DNA from: Burkholderia metallica
Lineage (GTDB): Bacteria > Pseudomonadota > Gammaproteobacteria > Burkholderiales > Burkholderiaceae
Length of the DNA stretch: 64,000 nt
Assembly (NCBI RefSeq): GCF_902832845.1
Contig: NZ_CADFDB010000001.1
Coordinates: 1,178,001-1,242,000 of the forward strand
Reading direction: 5' to 3'
This document shows, piece by piece, positions 8,746 through 18,005 of this stretch. How positions within the stretch are numbered: the stretch's first letter is position 1; every line of letters begins with the position of its first letter. A program made the position numbers and the translations under genes. The notes under the pieces were generated by a model that was not told the origin of the DNA, ran no database searches, and saw nothing but the letters and a program-made list of their open reading frames with translations.

Positions 8746-10167
8746 TCAACTCGAGCCCGAGTGCTTCTTGTCGATCACGTACCACCAGACCACGGCGATC
8801 AACGCATAAAAAGCGGTGCGCGAGCCGAACATCATCCAGTAATCGCCTTGCTGGACCGCAAAGGTCGCGTACGAGAATACCTTCGCCATCAGCCACAGCA
8901 TCAGCACGCCGCCGCGCATCGTGACCAGGATCTGCAACGCGGCCAGCGCGCCATACACGACGCCAGTCATCGCGACAAAGGCTGCCCCGCCGGCATAACC
9001 GAACCAGTACACGGGCACTGCCATGTTTCCCATCGTGAACGTGACGTCGTCGAATATGAACGCCTTGAGCAGCCGAGGCTCCATGTACGACATCATCAGG
9101 TCACGCAAACCGCTCGGTTCCGAATCGTCGAAAAAAGTCGGCATCGTCCAGGAAGCGAGCGAGTGCACGAAACGCCAGAACGCCTCCGCGCCGCCCAGCG
9201 CCGGCGCCGTGAACATCTGCGCATCGCCGTCCACCACGTACCAGGGCTGCCCCTGCAGCAGAAAACGCGAAGAGATCACGTCGGCCACTTCCAGACCCTG
9301 CCCGCGGTACGCATAAATGATCGAAACGGTGCCGAGCAAGAGCGCCAGCCCCGCGCCGATTCCCAGATAGCGAACGACCGGTTTGCCGTTCATCGCATGA
9401 ATCGCGATGAATGGTGCCAGCGAGCACAGGCCGATATGCAGCACCGCCATGAACTGCTCGCCATGCAGCACGTTCAGCCCGAGGTCGACTGCCATCGTGA
9501 CGATCGCCAGCCCCCGGATACGCTTGTCGGAACTGGTCGCGATGGTGCCCAGCAAAAAACCCATGAAGGTCTGATTGTTCAGGAACAGGTTGAACATCGC
9601 CCCGTTCGATGCATCGTTACGCAACGCATACCGGTTGATGCCGGAAAACATCGAGAACCCCGACGTCAGACCCGCGAGCACGCCGGTCGCGATGATTGCG
9701 GCCGCAAGCACGAAGCCCGTCGCAATGCTGATCGGTTGCAACGCGATCCGCGCTCTGACCGGCTTGTGCGACGGACGCTCGTCCAGGAGCCTGTCGAATG
9801 CGACGAGCGCACAGACGACAAAGATCAGATAGAACGTCAGGAGCCGGCTGAACGCGCCGGTCGCTTCCCCGGAGATATCGGTTTCCCGAAGGTATCCGCC
9901 GTTCTCCAGTCCGACGCCGGCGAGGAATGCGGTCAGGCCGATCGCGAGCACGTAGAGCACCGACACGGCAAACACTGGCCGATACTTGACCAGGACGACA
10001 AGCCCCAGTGTCGCCATCAGCAACGTGCACGTCGCGCTCGGCTCCGTCACGCCGAGCGACGGCAGCATCGCATTGATCAGCAACCCGAGCGCAAGCAGCG
10101 TCGCTATCGTCACGCCGCTTGCCGATAGGGCACTGACCTGTATCGCTCGCGTAGTCTTGTCCGTCAT
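8746..10167 (-). CDS. Wzy-like O-antigen/EPS polymerase membrane protein
   Basis: About 473 residues with ten or more hydrophobic segments and a long hydrophilic loop in the second half, the architecture of Wzy-type polymerases that join repeat units in the periplasm. Sequence conservation in this family is low, so the call rests on topology and on position between wzc-like and acyltransferase genes. The frame extends to 10215, but the start at 10167 (MTDKTTRAIQ) is chosen because a GGA lies about 8 nt upstream and the longer version would start 2 nt from the wzc stop with no ribosome-binding site. The gap to wzc is 49 bp. Confidence 0.72.
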   Translation of the reverse strand: MTDKTTRAIQVSALSASGVTIATLLALGLLINAMLPSLGVTEPSATCTLLMATLGLVVLVKYRPVFAVSVLYVLAIGLTAFLAGVGLENGGYLRETDISGEATGAFSRLLTFYLIFVVCALVAFDRLLDERPSHKPVRARIALQPISIATGFVLAAAIIATGVLAGLTSGFSMFSGINRYALRNDASNGAMFNLFLNNQTFMGFLLGTIATSSDKRIRGLAIVTMAVDLGLNVLHGEQFMAVLHIGLCSLAPFIAIHAMNGKPVVRYLGIGAGLALLLGTVSIIYAYRGQGLEVADVISSRFLLQGQPWYVVDGDAQMFTAPALGGAEAFWRFVHSLASWTMPTFFDDSEPSGLRDLMMSYMEPRLLKAFIFDDVTFTMGNMAVPVYWFGYAGGAAFVAMTGVVYGALAALQILVTMRGGVLMLWLMAKVFSYATFAVQQGDYWMMFGSRTAFYALIAVVWWYVIDKKHSGSS

Positions 10168-10216
10168 GCTGCAATCCGAAATTCGTTGCGCCGGTCGTGC
10201 GCCGTTCGCGCCCATC

Positions 10217-12532
10217 TCACGCGACGTTTCTCAGCAGTCCCTTTCTCAATCTGTCCCACGCCTTGAACAGAAATGCATCGGGTACGACATCGCCGGAATC
10301 CACTTGCGACCTGACTTCTTTCGTCTGCCGACGGGCATTCGCGTAATAGCTCGAATGCAACGGTGAAGGCCGGAAACCGTTGAACACCAGCCCGTCCACG
10401 TTCACGCCGACCCGGTTCAGATTCCGGATCGCTTCCGTCACGCCCGCGTAGCTGACCGCACCTTGCCGCGCTACCATCAACGTGACGTCCGCGAGCCGCG
10501 ACAACATCGCGACGTTCGCCACCGGGCGCGCCGGCGGCGCATCCACGACGATCACGTCGTATTCGCGCCGCAGCGAGGCGATCAGCGGTTCGAGCCTCTC
10601 CGCTCCGAACAGGTGCCGCCCTGGTTCGACATTCCTTCCGCCGGGCAGCACGTCGAAGTTTTCGCGGACGTGGACGATCGCGTTCCCGAGTTCCAGCGAG
10701 CCCTTCAGTACGTCGGACAAACCCTTCTGGGATTTCACCGACACGTGTCGATCGACGCTCGATCCGTCTGCGTCGGCACGAACGAGCAAGGTTTTGAGGC
10801 CGCTTTCCGAGAACAGGGAGGCCAGATTGGCGGAAATCATCGACCGACCCTGCCCCGGCTCGGGAGACGTAATCAGCACGGCTCTTGATTTACCGTCCTC
10901 GGCCGCTTTCCCGTAACGCAACAGCACGGCGAGATTGTCCAGCGCTTCGGCGAGCGGCGTATCGGGGTGCTCCCTTGCGGCGATATACGGCGTTCGTTCT
11001 CTCCGGTCGGCCTCGACCTGATGCTGCGAGATCGGGAGCACGCCCAGCATCGGCACGCCAGCTACTTCCTCCAGATGTTCCGGACTCCGAACACGCTGGA
11101 AGAACAGCGCACAGGCTTGTGCCGCAGCCACACCCAGTATCAGCCCGATCGCCGCGCCCAACACGACCACGACTGCCCGCTTCGGCTGAACCGGTTTGTC
11201 GCTGACAACGGCCGGGTCGATGACGGACGCGTTGCCGACCGTGCCGGCCTTGGCAATTTGCAGCTGCTGCGCGTTGTTCATCAACCCGATGTAGAGCTGA
11301 TTGTTGACCTCCACGTCGCGCGACAGACGCAAGTAAGTCTGTTGCTGCGACGGCAGGCGCTCAACCTTGCGTTTCAGTTCCGCCGACTGCTGGTCGAGCG
11401 TCTTCAGCTTGTTGGCGACAGCGGTAAGCTGAGGTTGCCCGGCGACATACTTCGACGCCATATCCTGATACTCGAGCCTGGCTTCGAGCCGTGACTTCTC
11501 GACAAGCGCCAGCTGGTCGATCAGTAATTGCACGTCGCCTTGCGAATCGATCGAGCCTTCCGAATTGCGAAACTCCTTCAGCGCACGCTCAGCCTGCTCC
11601 AGCCGCGCCTTCACGAGCGGCAATTGCGTGTCTAGAAATGCCAGGCTGTGCTCGGAGTCTTCCGAGCGACGCTTTGCCTTGGCATCCAGATAAGCGGCTG
11701 CAATCGCGTTGAGCAACCGTGCGGCAAACACCGGGTCGGGATCCTCGAAACTCAGCTGCATGATGCCCGACTGGCGCTTCGTTTCCGCCCCGTTCAGTTT
11801 CTTCAGGATCACCTCGAGCCGCACCGGCGTGGCGACGCGCTTCACGCGAAATTCCGTACCGGGACGCGCCACGATCCGCGCGATGTTCACCCGATAACCG
11901 TTCGCGTCACGCGGTTGACCGACTACCCCCGTCAACACCTCCTGACCGTTGCCGTCCTTCAACACGAAGCGGTTGCCGTCGAGATAATCGAGCGTCAGCT
12001 TCTTGCCGACCTGCGCATCCGGAACGTCGAATTCCTTGAATTCGATCCGCTCGCCGCCCCACGCCCAGAATGGCGTATTGAACAACGGTTCGACGAGACC
12101 ATTCGGACCTTTCGACAAGACCGAACCGAGCAAACCGCCGACGAGCGGTACGCTGTTGCGGACCGACACGTCCGCCTGCGCGACGGTAGCGTCCATCGCC
12201 TGGGTAACGACCGCGCGCGAGCGAGCGATATCGATCTCACCGACGACGGCCGAGTTCTCGATATCCAGGGCGTTCGAAATCTCCGAAAGCGAGCCCAGTG
12301 CGCTGTGCTTGTTTTCCTGAATCTGTATCAACGTGTCGACGGAGTATATCGGCGTGGCCGTCACCGCATACAGCAGCGCCAGCAGCACACATCCCAGGAA
12401 AATGGCCAGAACAACGCGCCAGTGATCCAGCACGTTTTCCAGCGACTGGACCAGCGTAAAACCAACCCCGTCGCGAGCAATACTTCCCGACCCGTCTCGA
12501 GATTGCTTCGATGAAGGCCTATCCCATGTCAT
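10217..12532 (-). CDS. Wzc-like polysaccharide copolymerase with degenerate tyrosine-kinase domain
   Basis: 771 residues in the PCP-2a layout: an N-terminal Wzz domain with a first transmembrane segment (about residues 38-55), a large periplasmic coiled-coil region, a second transmembrane segment near residue 450, and a cytoplasmic BY-kinase-like domain. The kinase motifs are altered. The Walker A region reads PEPGQGRS, with Arg563 where lysine is expected. Walker A' reads RADADGS (585-591). Walker B is normal (VIVVDAPP, Asp664). The C-terminus has one YY pair instead of a tyrosine cluster. Export and chain-length control are likely retained; autokinase activity is doubtful. GGGAG precedes the start by 8 nt. 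It heads the minus-strand EPS operon. Confidence 0.88.
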   Translation of the reverse strand: MTWDRPSSKQSRDGSGSIARDGVGFTLVQSLENVLDHWRVVLAIFLGCVLLALLYAVTATPIYSVDTLIQIQENKHSALGSLSEISNALDIENSAVVGEIDIARSRAVVTQAMDATVAQADVSVRNSVPLVGGLLGSVLSKGPNGLVEPLFNTPFWAWGGERIEFKEFDVPDAQVGKKLTLDYLDGNRFVLKDGNGQEVLTGVVGQPRDANGYRVNIARIVARPGTEFRVKRVATPVRLEVILKKLNGAETKRQSGIMQLSFEDPDPVFAARLLNAIAAAYLDAKAKRRSEDSEHSLAFLDTQLPLVKARLEQAERALKEFRNSEGSIDSQGDVQLLIDQLALVEKSRLEARLEYQDMASKYVAGQPQLTAVANKLKTLDQQSAELKRKVERLPSQQQTYLRLSRDVEVNNQLYIGLMNNAQQLQIAKAGTVGNASVIDPAVVSDKPVQPKRAVVVVLGAAIGLILGVAAAQACALFFQRVRSPEHLEEVAGVPMLGVLPISQHQVEADRRERTPYIAAREHPDTPLAEALDNLAVLLRYGKAAEDGKSRAVLITSPEPGQGRSMISANLASLFSESGLKTLLVRADADGSSVDRHVSVKSQKGLSDVLKGSLELGNAIVHVRENFDVLPGGRNVEPGRHLFGAERLEPLIASLRREYDVIVVDAPPARPVANVAMLSRLADVTLMVARQGAVSYAGVTEAIRNLNRVGVNVDGLVFNGFRPSPLHSSYYANARRQTKEVRSQVDSGDVVPDAFLFKAWDRLRKGLLRNVA

Positions 12533-13467
12533 GCATCAGCTCCCAAATTGCCATCCTGTCGAGCGTCTTGCGACAGTGCCCGCGATTGATCACACCGCTC
12601 GCGCCGCTCGCCCCCGGGCCATTCTTTCGGCACCTCACGCAAGGCATGTGTCCTGTGTCCGCCCACCGGCATGCTGTAACGCACCGCCGATTCGTTGCGC
12701 AGAAGACGCATGACCTCGCTTGTCCGGCTCACTATGCGATAGATGGGCGGTTTTCTGAGTGCGATGCCTTACATTAAGCGGCACCGGGGAAACGAATCGC
12801 CGGGTGGCCAACTCGCTCACGCCAAGCCGGAGGCCGGTTCGAAAGCGTCGCCCGACTCCCCGGAACGCGCCCGATCTGTAAGGTTTGGCCCTGTTTTCGC
12901 CGTCCTGGCCGCGCAAGCGCAAGACGAATCGGCGACAGCCCGCAAGCAACGCATCGGTTTCGCGATCCTCATCTTGGTGAACTAGCGCACATCCCTTTTC
13001 CGGTGCTTCATACAACATCGGCCATGCGGGAACGAACCTCGGCCTGCACACCGTCGTATCGAGCCGTCAATTGCCCGATAGCGTGCTCCGGATCGCAAGT
13101 CTGCCGACAAGCCCGGCGGCATGCGATGAGGTCGACGTGCCGGACGGCCGGTTGATCGACACGGCGAGCGAGTGAGGAAACACGTGAGGTCTTCGGTCGA
13201 ACGCGGGTGCGCGAGCGTCCCGTCATCTGCGGGACGTCGGCTGCTTCGCGATGCGGCAACGTATTGACGGTCAGCCCGTCTTCACGTCGCTGCGAACGGG
13301 GACAACCGGGCAAGGAATGCCGGCACGCATTCCGCGCGGCACCGCTGTCACCGTCGTTGGCTTCCGGACGCCGGAACGCGTTCCGGTGTGACAAGCACGC
13401 GATCGGCAAGACGGCCCGGACCGTGGCGAACGTCGACGCGCATCGCACCCATATTTCTCGTTTAACC
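12533..13467. other. 935-bp divergent control region between wzc-like and wza-like genes
   Basis: This region must contain the promoters of both EPS transcripts. Its short open frames have no ribosome-binding sites or family resemblance. The length is far more than two simple sigma-70 promoters need and suits enhancer-dependent or multi-input regulation. Two GG-N10-GC elements resembling sigma-54 promoters point toward wza: 12887-12900 (preceded by TTT) and 13322-13335 (with a full GGCACG). From memory, the c-di-GMP/RpoN-controlled Bep EPS locus of B. cenocepacia has a similar gene set; whether this is that locus is inference. Confidence 0.5.
13320..13336 (+). promoter_or_regulatory. Candidate sigma-54 promoter upstream of wza-like gene
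   Basis: CCGGCACGCATTCCGCG matches the -24 block of the sigma-54 consensus (GGCACG) and keeps the GG/GC pairs 10 nt apart. The -12 block is CCGC rather than TTGC. It lies about 130 bp before the wza start. GG-N10-GC is common by chance in DNA this GC-rich, so this is only a candidate. Confidence 0.25.
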
Positions 13468-14664
13468 ATGCTGAATGACGACATGAGCAGCCACCCATCA
13501 TTCGACACGTCGGTGCCGAACAAGAACAATCCCGCGGGGCGTCGAATGCGCGCCGTGTTTTGCCTGGCGCTCGCCGCGCTGCTTTCCGCGTGTGCGTTTG
13601 CGCCGGGCCAGCACATGGCGGACACGCCCGCATTGCCGGTCACGACCGACGGCAACGGCGACGTGACCAGTGACATGAAGGTGCCGGTCAGGCAGATCGA
13701 CCTGACGCTGATCAGCCAGATTCGTGCGGAGCAGAAGAGCCGCACCGCGTTGCCCGTCCCGGGCAGCCTGCTCGGCAAGCCGGACGGCTACCGGGTCGGT
13801 GCGGGCGACGTGTTGCAAATCACCGTATGGGATCACCCGGAATTCGCGACCGCGGCCGGCCAGCCGACGCCGAACACGAAATCAGCCGACGCCGCGCCCG
13901 GCTTCGTCGTCGATAGCGACGGCAACGTACAGTTCCCGTACATGACGCGACCGATCCACGTCGCCGGCAAGACCGCGGCGCAGATCCAGCGCGAAGTCAG
14001 CGCCGAACTCAGGAAGGTGTTCATCAAGCCGCAAGTGACGGTTCGCGTCGCATCGTTCCGTGCCGGACAGATCTATGTGGATGGTGAGGTGCGCGCCCCC
14101 GGTTCGCAGGCGATCAACGACATTCCGATGACGCTGGTCGAAGCCGTCAATCGCGCGGGGGGCTTTGCACCGACCGCGGATCAGAGTCGCGTGACGATCA
14201 CGCGCGATGGAACGACCTATCCGGTGAATGTCGCGCGGATGATGCAGACGGGCGGGAACCCTGCCGCCATCATGCTGAAACCGGGCGATCTGCTGCATGT
14301 GAGCGCCCGCGACGACAATCCCGTGTACGTGACGGGCGAAGTGAACAAACCGCTGGCCGTGCCGCTGCAACGCGACGGCTCGCTCTCGCTGAACGAGGCA
14401 CTCGCGCAGGCCGGCCAGCTCAATCAGCAGACGTCGAACGCCAAACAGGTTTTCGTACTGCGCAAGGCCGACGACAGCGCCCCCGTCGTCTATCGACTCG
14501 ACATGAAGTCACCGGTTTCGATGCTGCTGGCGAACCAGTTTCCGCTGGCGTCGAAGGACATCGTCTATGTCGACAACACCGGGCTCGTTCGCGCGAGCCG
14601 CGTGCTGAACCTGCTGTTGCCGGCGATCAGCGCCGGTTTGACCGGCGCGCTCGTCACGAAGTAA
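13468..14664 (+). CDS. Wza-like outer-membrane polysaccharide export lipoprotein
   Basis: 398 residues. A lipoprotein signal follows a short N-terminal extension: MRAVFCLALAALLSAC with the lipobox Leu-Ser-Ala-Cys. The mature part has the Poly_export domain (YRVGAGDVLQITVWDHPEF) followed by SLBB-type repeats (QIYVDGEVRAPGSQ, then PVYVTGEVNKPLAVPL). This is the Wza architecture, an octameric outer-membrane channel for EPS that docks to Wzc. The start is uncertain: ATGs at 13468, 13483 and 13546 are all in frame and none has a strong ribosome-binding site. Starting at 13468 puts the lipobox Cys at residue 42; starting at 13546 puts it at residue 16. Divergent from the wzc operon. Confidence 0.9.
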   Translation: MLNDDMSSHPSFDTSVPNKNNPAGRRMRAVFCLALAALLSACAFAPGQHMADTPALPVTTDGNGDVTSDMKVPVRQIDLTLISQIRAEQKSRTALPVPGSLLGKPDGYRVGAGDVLQITVWDHPEFATAAGQPTPNTKSADAAPGFVVDSDGNVQFPYMTRPIHVAGKTAAQIQREVSAELRKVFIKPQVTVRVASFRAGQIYVDGEVRAPGSQAINDIPMTLVEAVNRAGGFAPTADQSRVTITRDGTTYPVNVARMMQTGGNPAAIMLKPGDLLHVSARDDNPVYVTGEVNKPLAVPLQRDGSLSLNEALAQAGQLNQQTSNAKQVFVLRKADDSAPVVYRLDMKSPVSMLLANQFPLASKDIVYVDNTGLVRASRVLNLLLPAISAGLTGALVTK

Positions 14665-14682
14665 CCGTCGCGCATAACCGCA

Positions 14683-14716
14683 GGTCCGGTTCGGTGCGTG
14701 CGCAACGAACCGGACC
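14683..14716 (+). terminator. Hairpin after wza-like gene
   Basis: An 11-bp perfect stem, GGTCCGGTTCG (14683-14693) with CGAACCGGACC (14706-14716), starts 18 bp after the wza stop. There is no T-run, so it could terminate weakly or simply protect the transcript end. Confidence 0.5.
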
Positions 14717-14757
14717 GCGCACATCGTATTACCGCCGCGAAATCGCCCGCCTCCAGG

Positions 14758-14822
14758 GCTACATCCGATTCGACAGCGTCGGGCGGCCCGTGCGTCGCCG
14801 CCCGCGTGGTCCGGTCGAGCCC
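14758..14822. repeat. 65-bp direct repeat, copy A
   Basis: This copy matches 17792-17856 at 61 of 65 positions, in the same orientation and with no gaps; similarity stops abruptly at both ends. The copies bracket the beta-helix gene. Copy A contains a CGGGCGG...CCGCCCG hairpin that copy B weakens by one mismatch. Confidence 0.9.
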
Positions 14823-14854
14823 TTCCCGACTGCCCGTCGACATGAAGACGCGCG

Positions 14855-17284
14855 TTATTGCCCCAGTCTCGGAATCATCGTGACGGTGGGCGCGGCACTA
14901 TAGGCGACCGTCATGGCGTCGCCCGGTTTGAGATCGACCATGCCGTTCGTCAATCCGGTCGCATATGCCTGCTGCCCGTTTCGCGACACGCTGATTGACG
15001 ATACCGTACCGCCGGCGACCGACATGCTGACCGCGCTCGGGTTGTTGTTCGTAAACCTCCACGGCGAAGCACCCACTGTCGTCACAACCGGCGTCAGTTG
15101 CACGCCGAAACCGACAAAGCCGTTTTGCGCGATATTGTCTTCGCTCCACGACGTGTAGGACCATGAACTCGATGAGATCAGCGAGTCGATTGCGCGAGGA
15201 TAATTGACTGGCTGGGCCATATAGTTTCCCCGCAGCTTGAGCGATGCCCCGGCCGTGAGCGTCCCGATCGTCACAAGGCGAGCAAACCCGTTGCAGCAGC
15301 CGATATTTTCCCCAGTATTGCCGCTGACCTCGGTGAACGACGTGCAGGATCCGTCCACGTAGATCCCGTCCTTCGCGATGCCGGACAGCTGGTTCTTCGA
15401 GACGATGCACCCTCGGGTGTTGTACAGGGTGATTCCGGAAACGGCGCTCAATCCGCCGGTCCCGGTGAACGTAATCGACGCGCCACTGGCAATTCCGCTG
15501 CCCGTGAAATTATTGGACAGCGTAACGGTCGGGCCATTTCCGTTACCGGAAACCGATGTCACGTAAGTGCCGACCGGGATATTCGTTCCGGATACGCCTT
15601 GCCCCACCGCACAGCCGCGTGCCGACGGATACGGCGTAAACGTCAGCATGTTGGTTCCCGCCGCCGATGCAGCCGAAGTCGTGATCGTTTGAGACGTCAT
15701 GCAGACCATCGGAGTAAAGACGATGGAAGCACCGCTCGCCACGGTGCCGGTCGTCGCCTTGCTGAGCGTCACCGAAGTCGCCGCCACACCGGTCACGAAC
15801 GTCCCGGACGCAATGTTGACGCCGCTGACGCTCTGCCCAATCGACACACCCGTCGTTTCATTGCCAGGCGCCCCAAAGCCGTAGTTGTCGTTATAAGCGA
15901 CGCCAGTCGTCGTGGCGAACGTCAGCGACGTGGCGGCACTCGCGGCGGCAGTGGTCGTCGCGATCGTCGTCCCGAACAGGCCGACGCCGGAGAAAATCAC
16001 GGTCCCGCCACTTGGTACGGTCGCATTCTGGCTCAGCGTCACCGTCGATACGCCTGCCGACACGACCGTGCCGATCGGTACGCTCGTCGATCCGTTGAAA
16101 TACCAGGCCGTCATGCCGACGGCAACGCCCGGGGTATTGGCAAAGCTCAGTGTCGTCGACGCCGAGGTCGCACTGATCGTCGTCAACGGGAACCCGTTCT
16201 TGTTGTTCGGATCCCATGCATTGCTGATCATGTTCTGCGAAATATTGACGTGGATGTTGTTTCCGGCCGGCTGCCATAATCCGATCGGTGTTCCCGCCGC
16301 GTTCTTGATCGTGTTGTTGACGATCGTGATATTCGAATTATTAAATCCACTCGTCGCGGTCACGGCCAATGCCGCATAACCGATCGGGCCATTTGGCTCA
16401 TTAACTATCGCGCCGATGTTGGATTGCACCCCGCACGTATCCAGAATATTGTTAGCAACCGTCACGTTATCGTTGCCGTACGACTGGTAAACGCTCGTCA
16501 GCTCTGACGCGACATAAATGCCGGCCCCCATGGGGTTGTAGATCTGATTGTCAGTCACCGTGACGTCTTGAGCACCCACAATCGCTATGCCACGTGCATA
16601 TTTGGTTCCGACGACCCTGTTGTTTGCGATCGTAACGCGGCGAGGACGGACGCCCTCGTTGAAATAACCAACTACCGCGAACGCGTCGTCGCCGCCATTG
16701 ATCACTTCATTATTCGTGATGGTGATGTCCGAGCTTGCCTTGGTAACATGAATGCCGTCGTGCCAGATATTGAGCAGTGTATTGCCGAAAACCTTTCCAT
16801 TGATGCAACTTCGCATTATCGCGCCGCCGCCGGCCGAGTTATTGAACTTGCATCCCGAAATTTCGAACTGGCTGCAATCCAGCATATTGACTGAGCCGGC
16901 GTTCTCATCCGGATAATACGCGGTTGCATTTTTTGAAAAAAATTGTAGATTCCGTACTTTGAAATTACTGACGCCCTTCCAGTAAATAACCGAATTCTGG
17001 CCTTGCAGTGTAGTGCACTGCAAGATCGAGTCCCACCCGGCCCCGATGATCGAGGCTTTAGCGGTCAGCGTATTGCTATACAGGTAGGTCCCCGGTGGAA
17101 AATACAACGGGATCCCGGCATTGAGTGCTGTCTGGAGTGCCGCTGTATCGTCGGTCACACCATCGCCCATCACCCCGAACCGCTTCACACTCATCGGCAG
17201 ATCGACCAGTTCCTGGAGAAGCGTTCTTGCGGTCAGGCCCGTCGCCGTACCAACGATATATGTTGCCGGAAATTCTGCTGTCAT
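14855..17284 (-). CDS. Tailspike-like right-handed beta-helix protein (Pectate_lyase_3 type)
   Basis: 809 residues. The N-terminus has the GDGVTDDTAALQTAL / YFPPGTYLYS signature (39-70) of pectate-lyase-3/tailspike folds. Beta-helix coils rich in asparagine ladders (NITIVNNTI) run to about 355, including HDGIHV (175-180) and GGDDAFAV (197-204), which resembles the acidic site of GH28-like helices. Residues 368-608 hold three related beta-rich repeats. The helix then resumes, and a small C-terminal beta domain (735-805) follows. There is no signal peptide. AGGGG lies 8 nt before the ATG. Local base composition is much AT-richer than the neighbours (22 of 60 G/C in 16921-16980). Likely role: cleavage or binding of the EPS made here, possibly of phage origin. 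Confidence 0.75.
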   Translation of the reverse strand: MTAEFPATYIVGTATGLTARTLLQELVDLPMSVKRFGVMGDGVTDDTAALQTALNAGIPLYFPPGTYLYSNTLTAKASIIGAGWDSILQCTTLQGQNSVIYWKGVSNFKVRNLQFFSKNATAYYPDENAGSVNMLDCSQFEISGCKFNNSAGGGAIMRSCINGKVFGNTLLNIWHDGIHVTKASSDITITNNEVINGGDDAFAVVGYFNEGVRPRRVTIANNRVVGTKYARGIAIVGAQDVTVTDNQIYNPMGAGIYVASELTSVYQSYGNDNVTVANNILDTCGVQSNIGAIVNEPNGPIGYAALAVTATSGFNNSNITIVNNTIKNAAGTPIGLWQPAGNNIHVNISQNMISNAWDPNNKNGFPLTTISATSASTTLSFANTPGVAVGMTAWYFNGSTSVPIGTVVSAGVSTVTLSQNATVPSGGTVIFSGVGLFGTTIATTTAAASAATSLTFATTTGVAYNDNYGFGAPGNETTGVSIGQSVSGVNIASGTFVTGVAATSVTLSKATTGTVASGASIVFTPMVCMTSQTITTSAASAAGTNMLTFTPYPSARGCAVGQGVSGTNIPVGTYVTSVSGNGNGPTVTLSNNFTGSGIASGASITFTGTGGLSAVSGITLYNTRGCIVSKNQLSGIAKDGIYVDGSCTSFTEVSGNTGENIGCCNGFARLVTIGTLTAGASLKLRGNYMAQPVNYPRAIDSLISSSSWSYTSWSEDNIAQNGFVGFGVQLTPVVTTVGASPWRFTNNNPSAVSMSVAGGTVSSISVSRNGQQAYATGLTNGMVDLKPGDAMTVAYSAAPTVTMIPRLGQ

Positions 17285-18005
17285 CTAAGCGCCCCTGGCA
17301 TCGCAATCCATCGCGACGCAAAAAATTAAATAGCCGGATTATTGGCGATCGGCCAATCTCGTATACATCGTTTCGCGACCATGTCGCCTGCCTTCAATGC
17401 ACGCATGCTCGCGCCGAATCGCATGCGCCTTTCTTAGAGTAGAGGCGGTTTTCACGACGAAATGTACGTGGACTAACCGAATCAGACAGACGGGTCCGGA
17501 AAATCCTTGCGTGCCCGATACGACAGAAACTCGACAGGGATCGTGGCGCTCCTGCACGCACGGGATGCATATCGATGCCACGCGCAGGAACGGCAGTTCG
17601 ACCACATCTCGATGGACGACGATTTTTTCCTCGGTCGAGTACTTCTTACTCCGCACCGCCACCGCAATCGGGAACGATGACCGTCTTTTCATCGCGTCTC
17701 ACGACCGCGCCGAATAAAGATCGTATGTATCGGTAGAAACACCGATGCTGTAGTCGAACTACATTCTTACCATTAGTCGCTGCTGAGAGTCGCTACATCC
17801 GATTCGACAGCGTCGAGCGGCCCGTGCGTCGCCGCCCGCGTTGACCGATCGAGCCCAACCGGCCGTAACGATTCCCCGCCTGGCCTGGCATGCCGACGCG
17901 CAACCACCCTGCATCGCCAGCCGAATGCGTCCGGTGCGAATCCACCGGACGTGCGCAGCTCCAGACATCATTCGAACAACCGGCAATACGATCATGGAGA
18001 GCAAC
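17285..18005. other. AT-richer intergenic region between beta-helix and GH3 genes
   Basis: About 720 bp that should hold the promoters of both divergent genes. Open frames here have no ribosome-binding sites and no recognisable domains. Two small dyads are visible: ATTGGC/GCCAAT at 17341-17357 and ATCGGT/ACCGAT at 17729-17746. The AT-rich composition ends close to 17790, where copy B of the direct repeat begins, so the composition boundary and the repeat coincide. Confidence 0.55.
17792..17856. repeat. 65-bp direct repeat, copy B
   Basis: Partner of the copy at 14758-14822 (61/65 identical, spaced 3,034 bp start to start). It lies about 150 bp upstream of the GH3 start, at the edge where the sequence returns from AT-richer to the local high-GC composition. 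Confidence 0.9.

Noticed and set aside
12539-12553. GG-N10-GC sigma-54-like element just upstream of the wzc start on the minus strand
   Set aside because: It is too close to the start codon: transcription would begin inside the gene. The -12 block is also poor.
12743-12985. 80-residue + frame in the wzc/wza intergenic region
   Set aside because: No ribosome-binding site and no recognisable sequence; it lies in a region better explained as regulatory DNA.
17341-17357. ATTGGC/GCCAAT hairpin before the beta-helix gene
   Set aside because: Only six base pairs with no partner element; kept as a remark in the intergenic entry, not called as an operator.
17339-17692. 117-residue minus-strand frame in the AT-richer region before the GH3 gene
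   Set aside because: No ribosome-binding site, no domain, and similar-sized frames exist on the other strand; not separable from chance.
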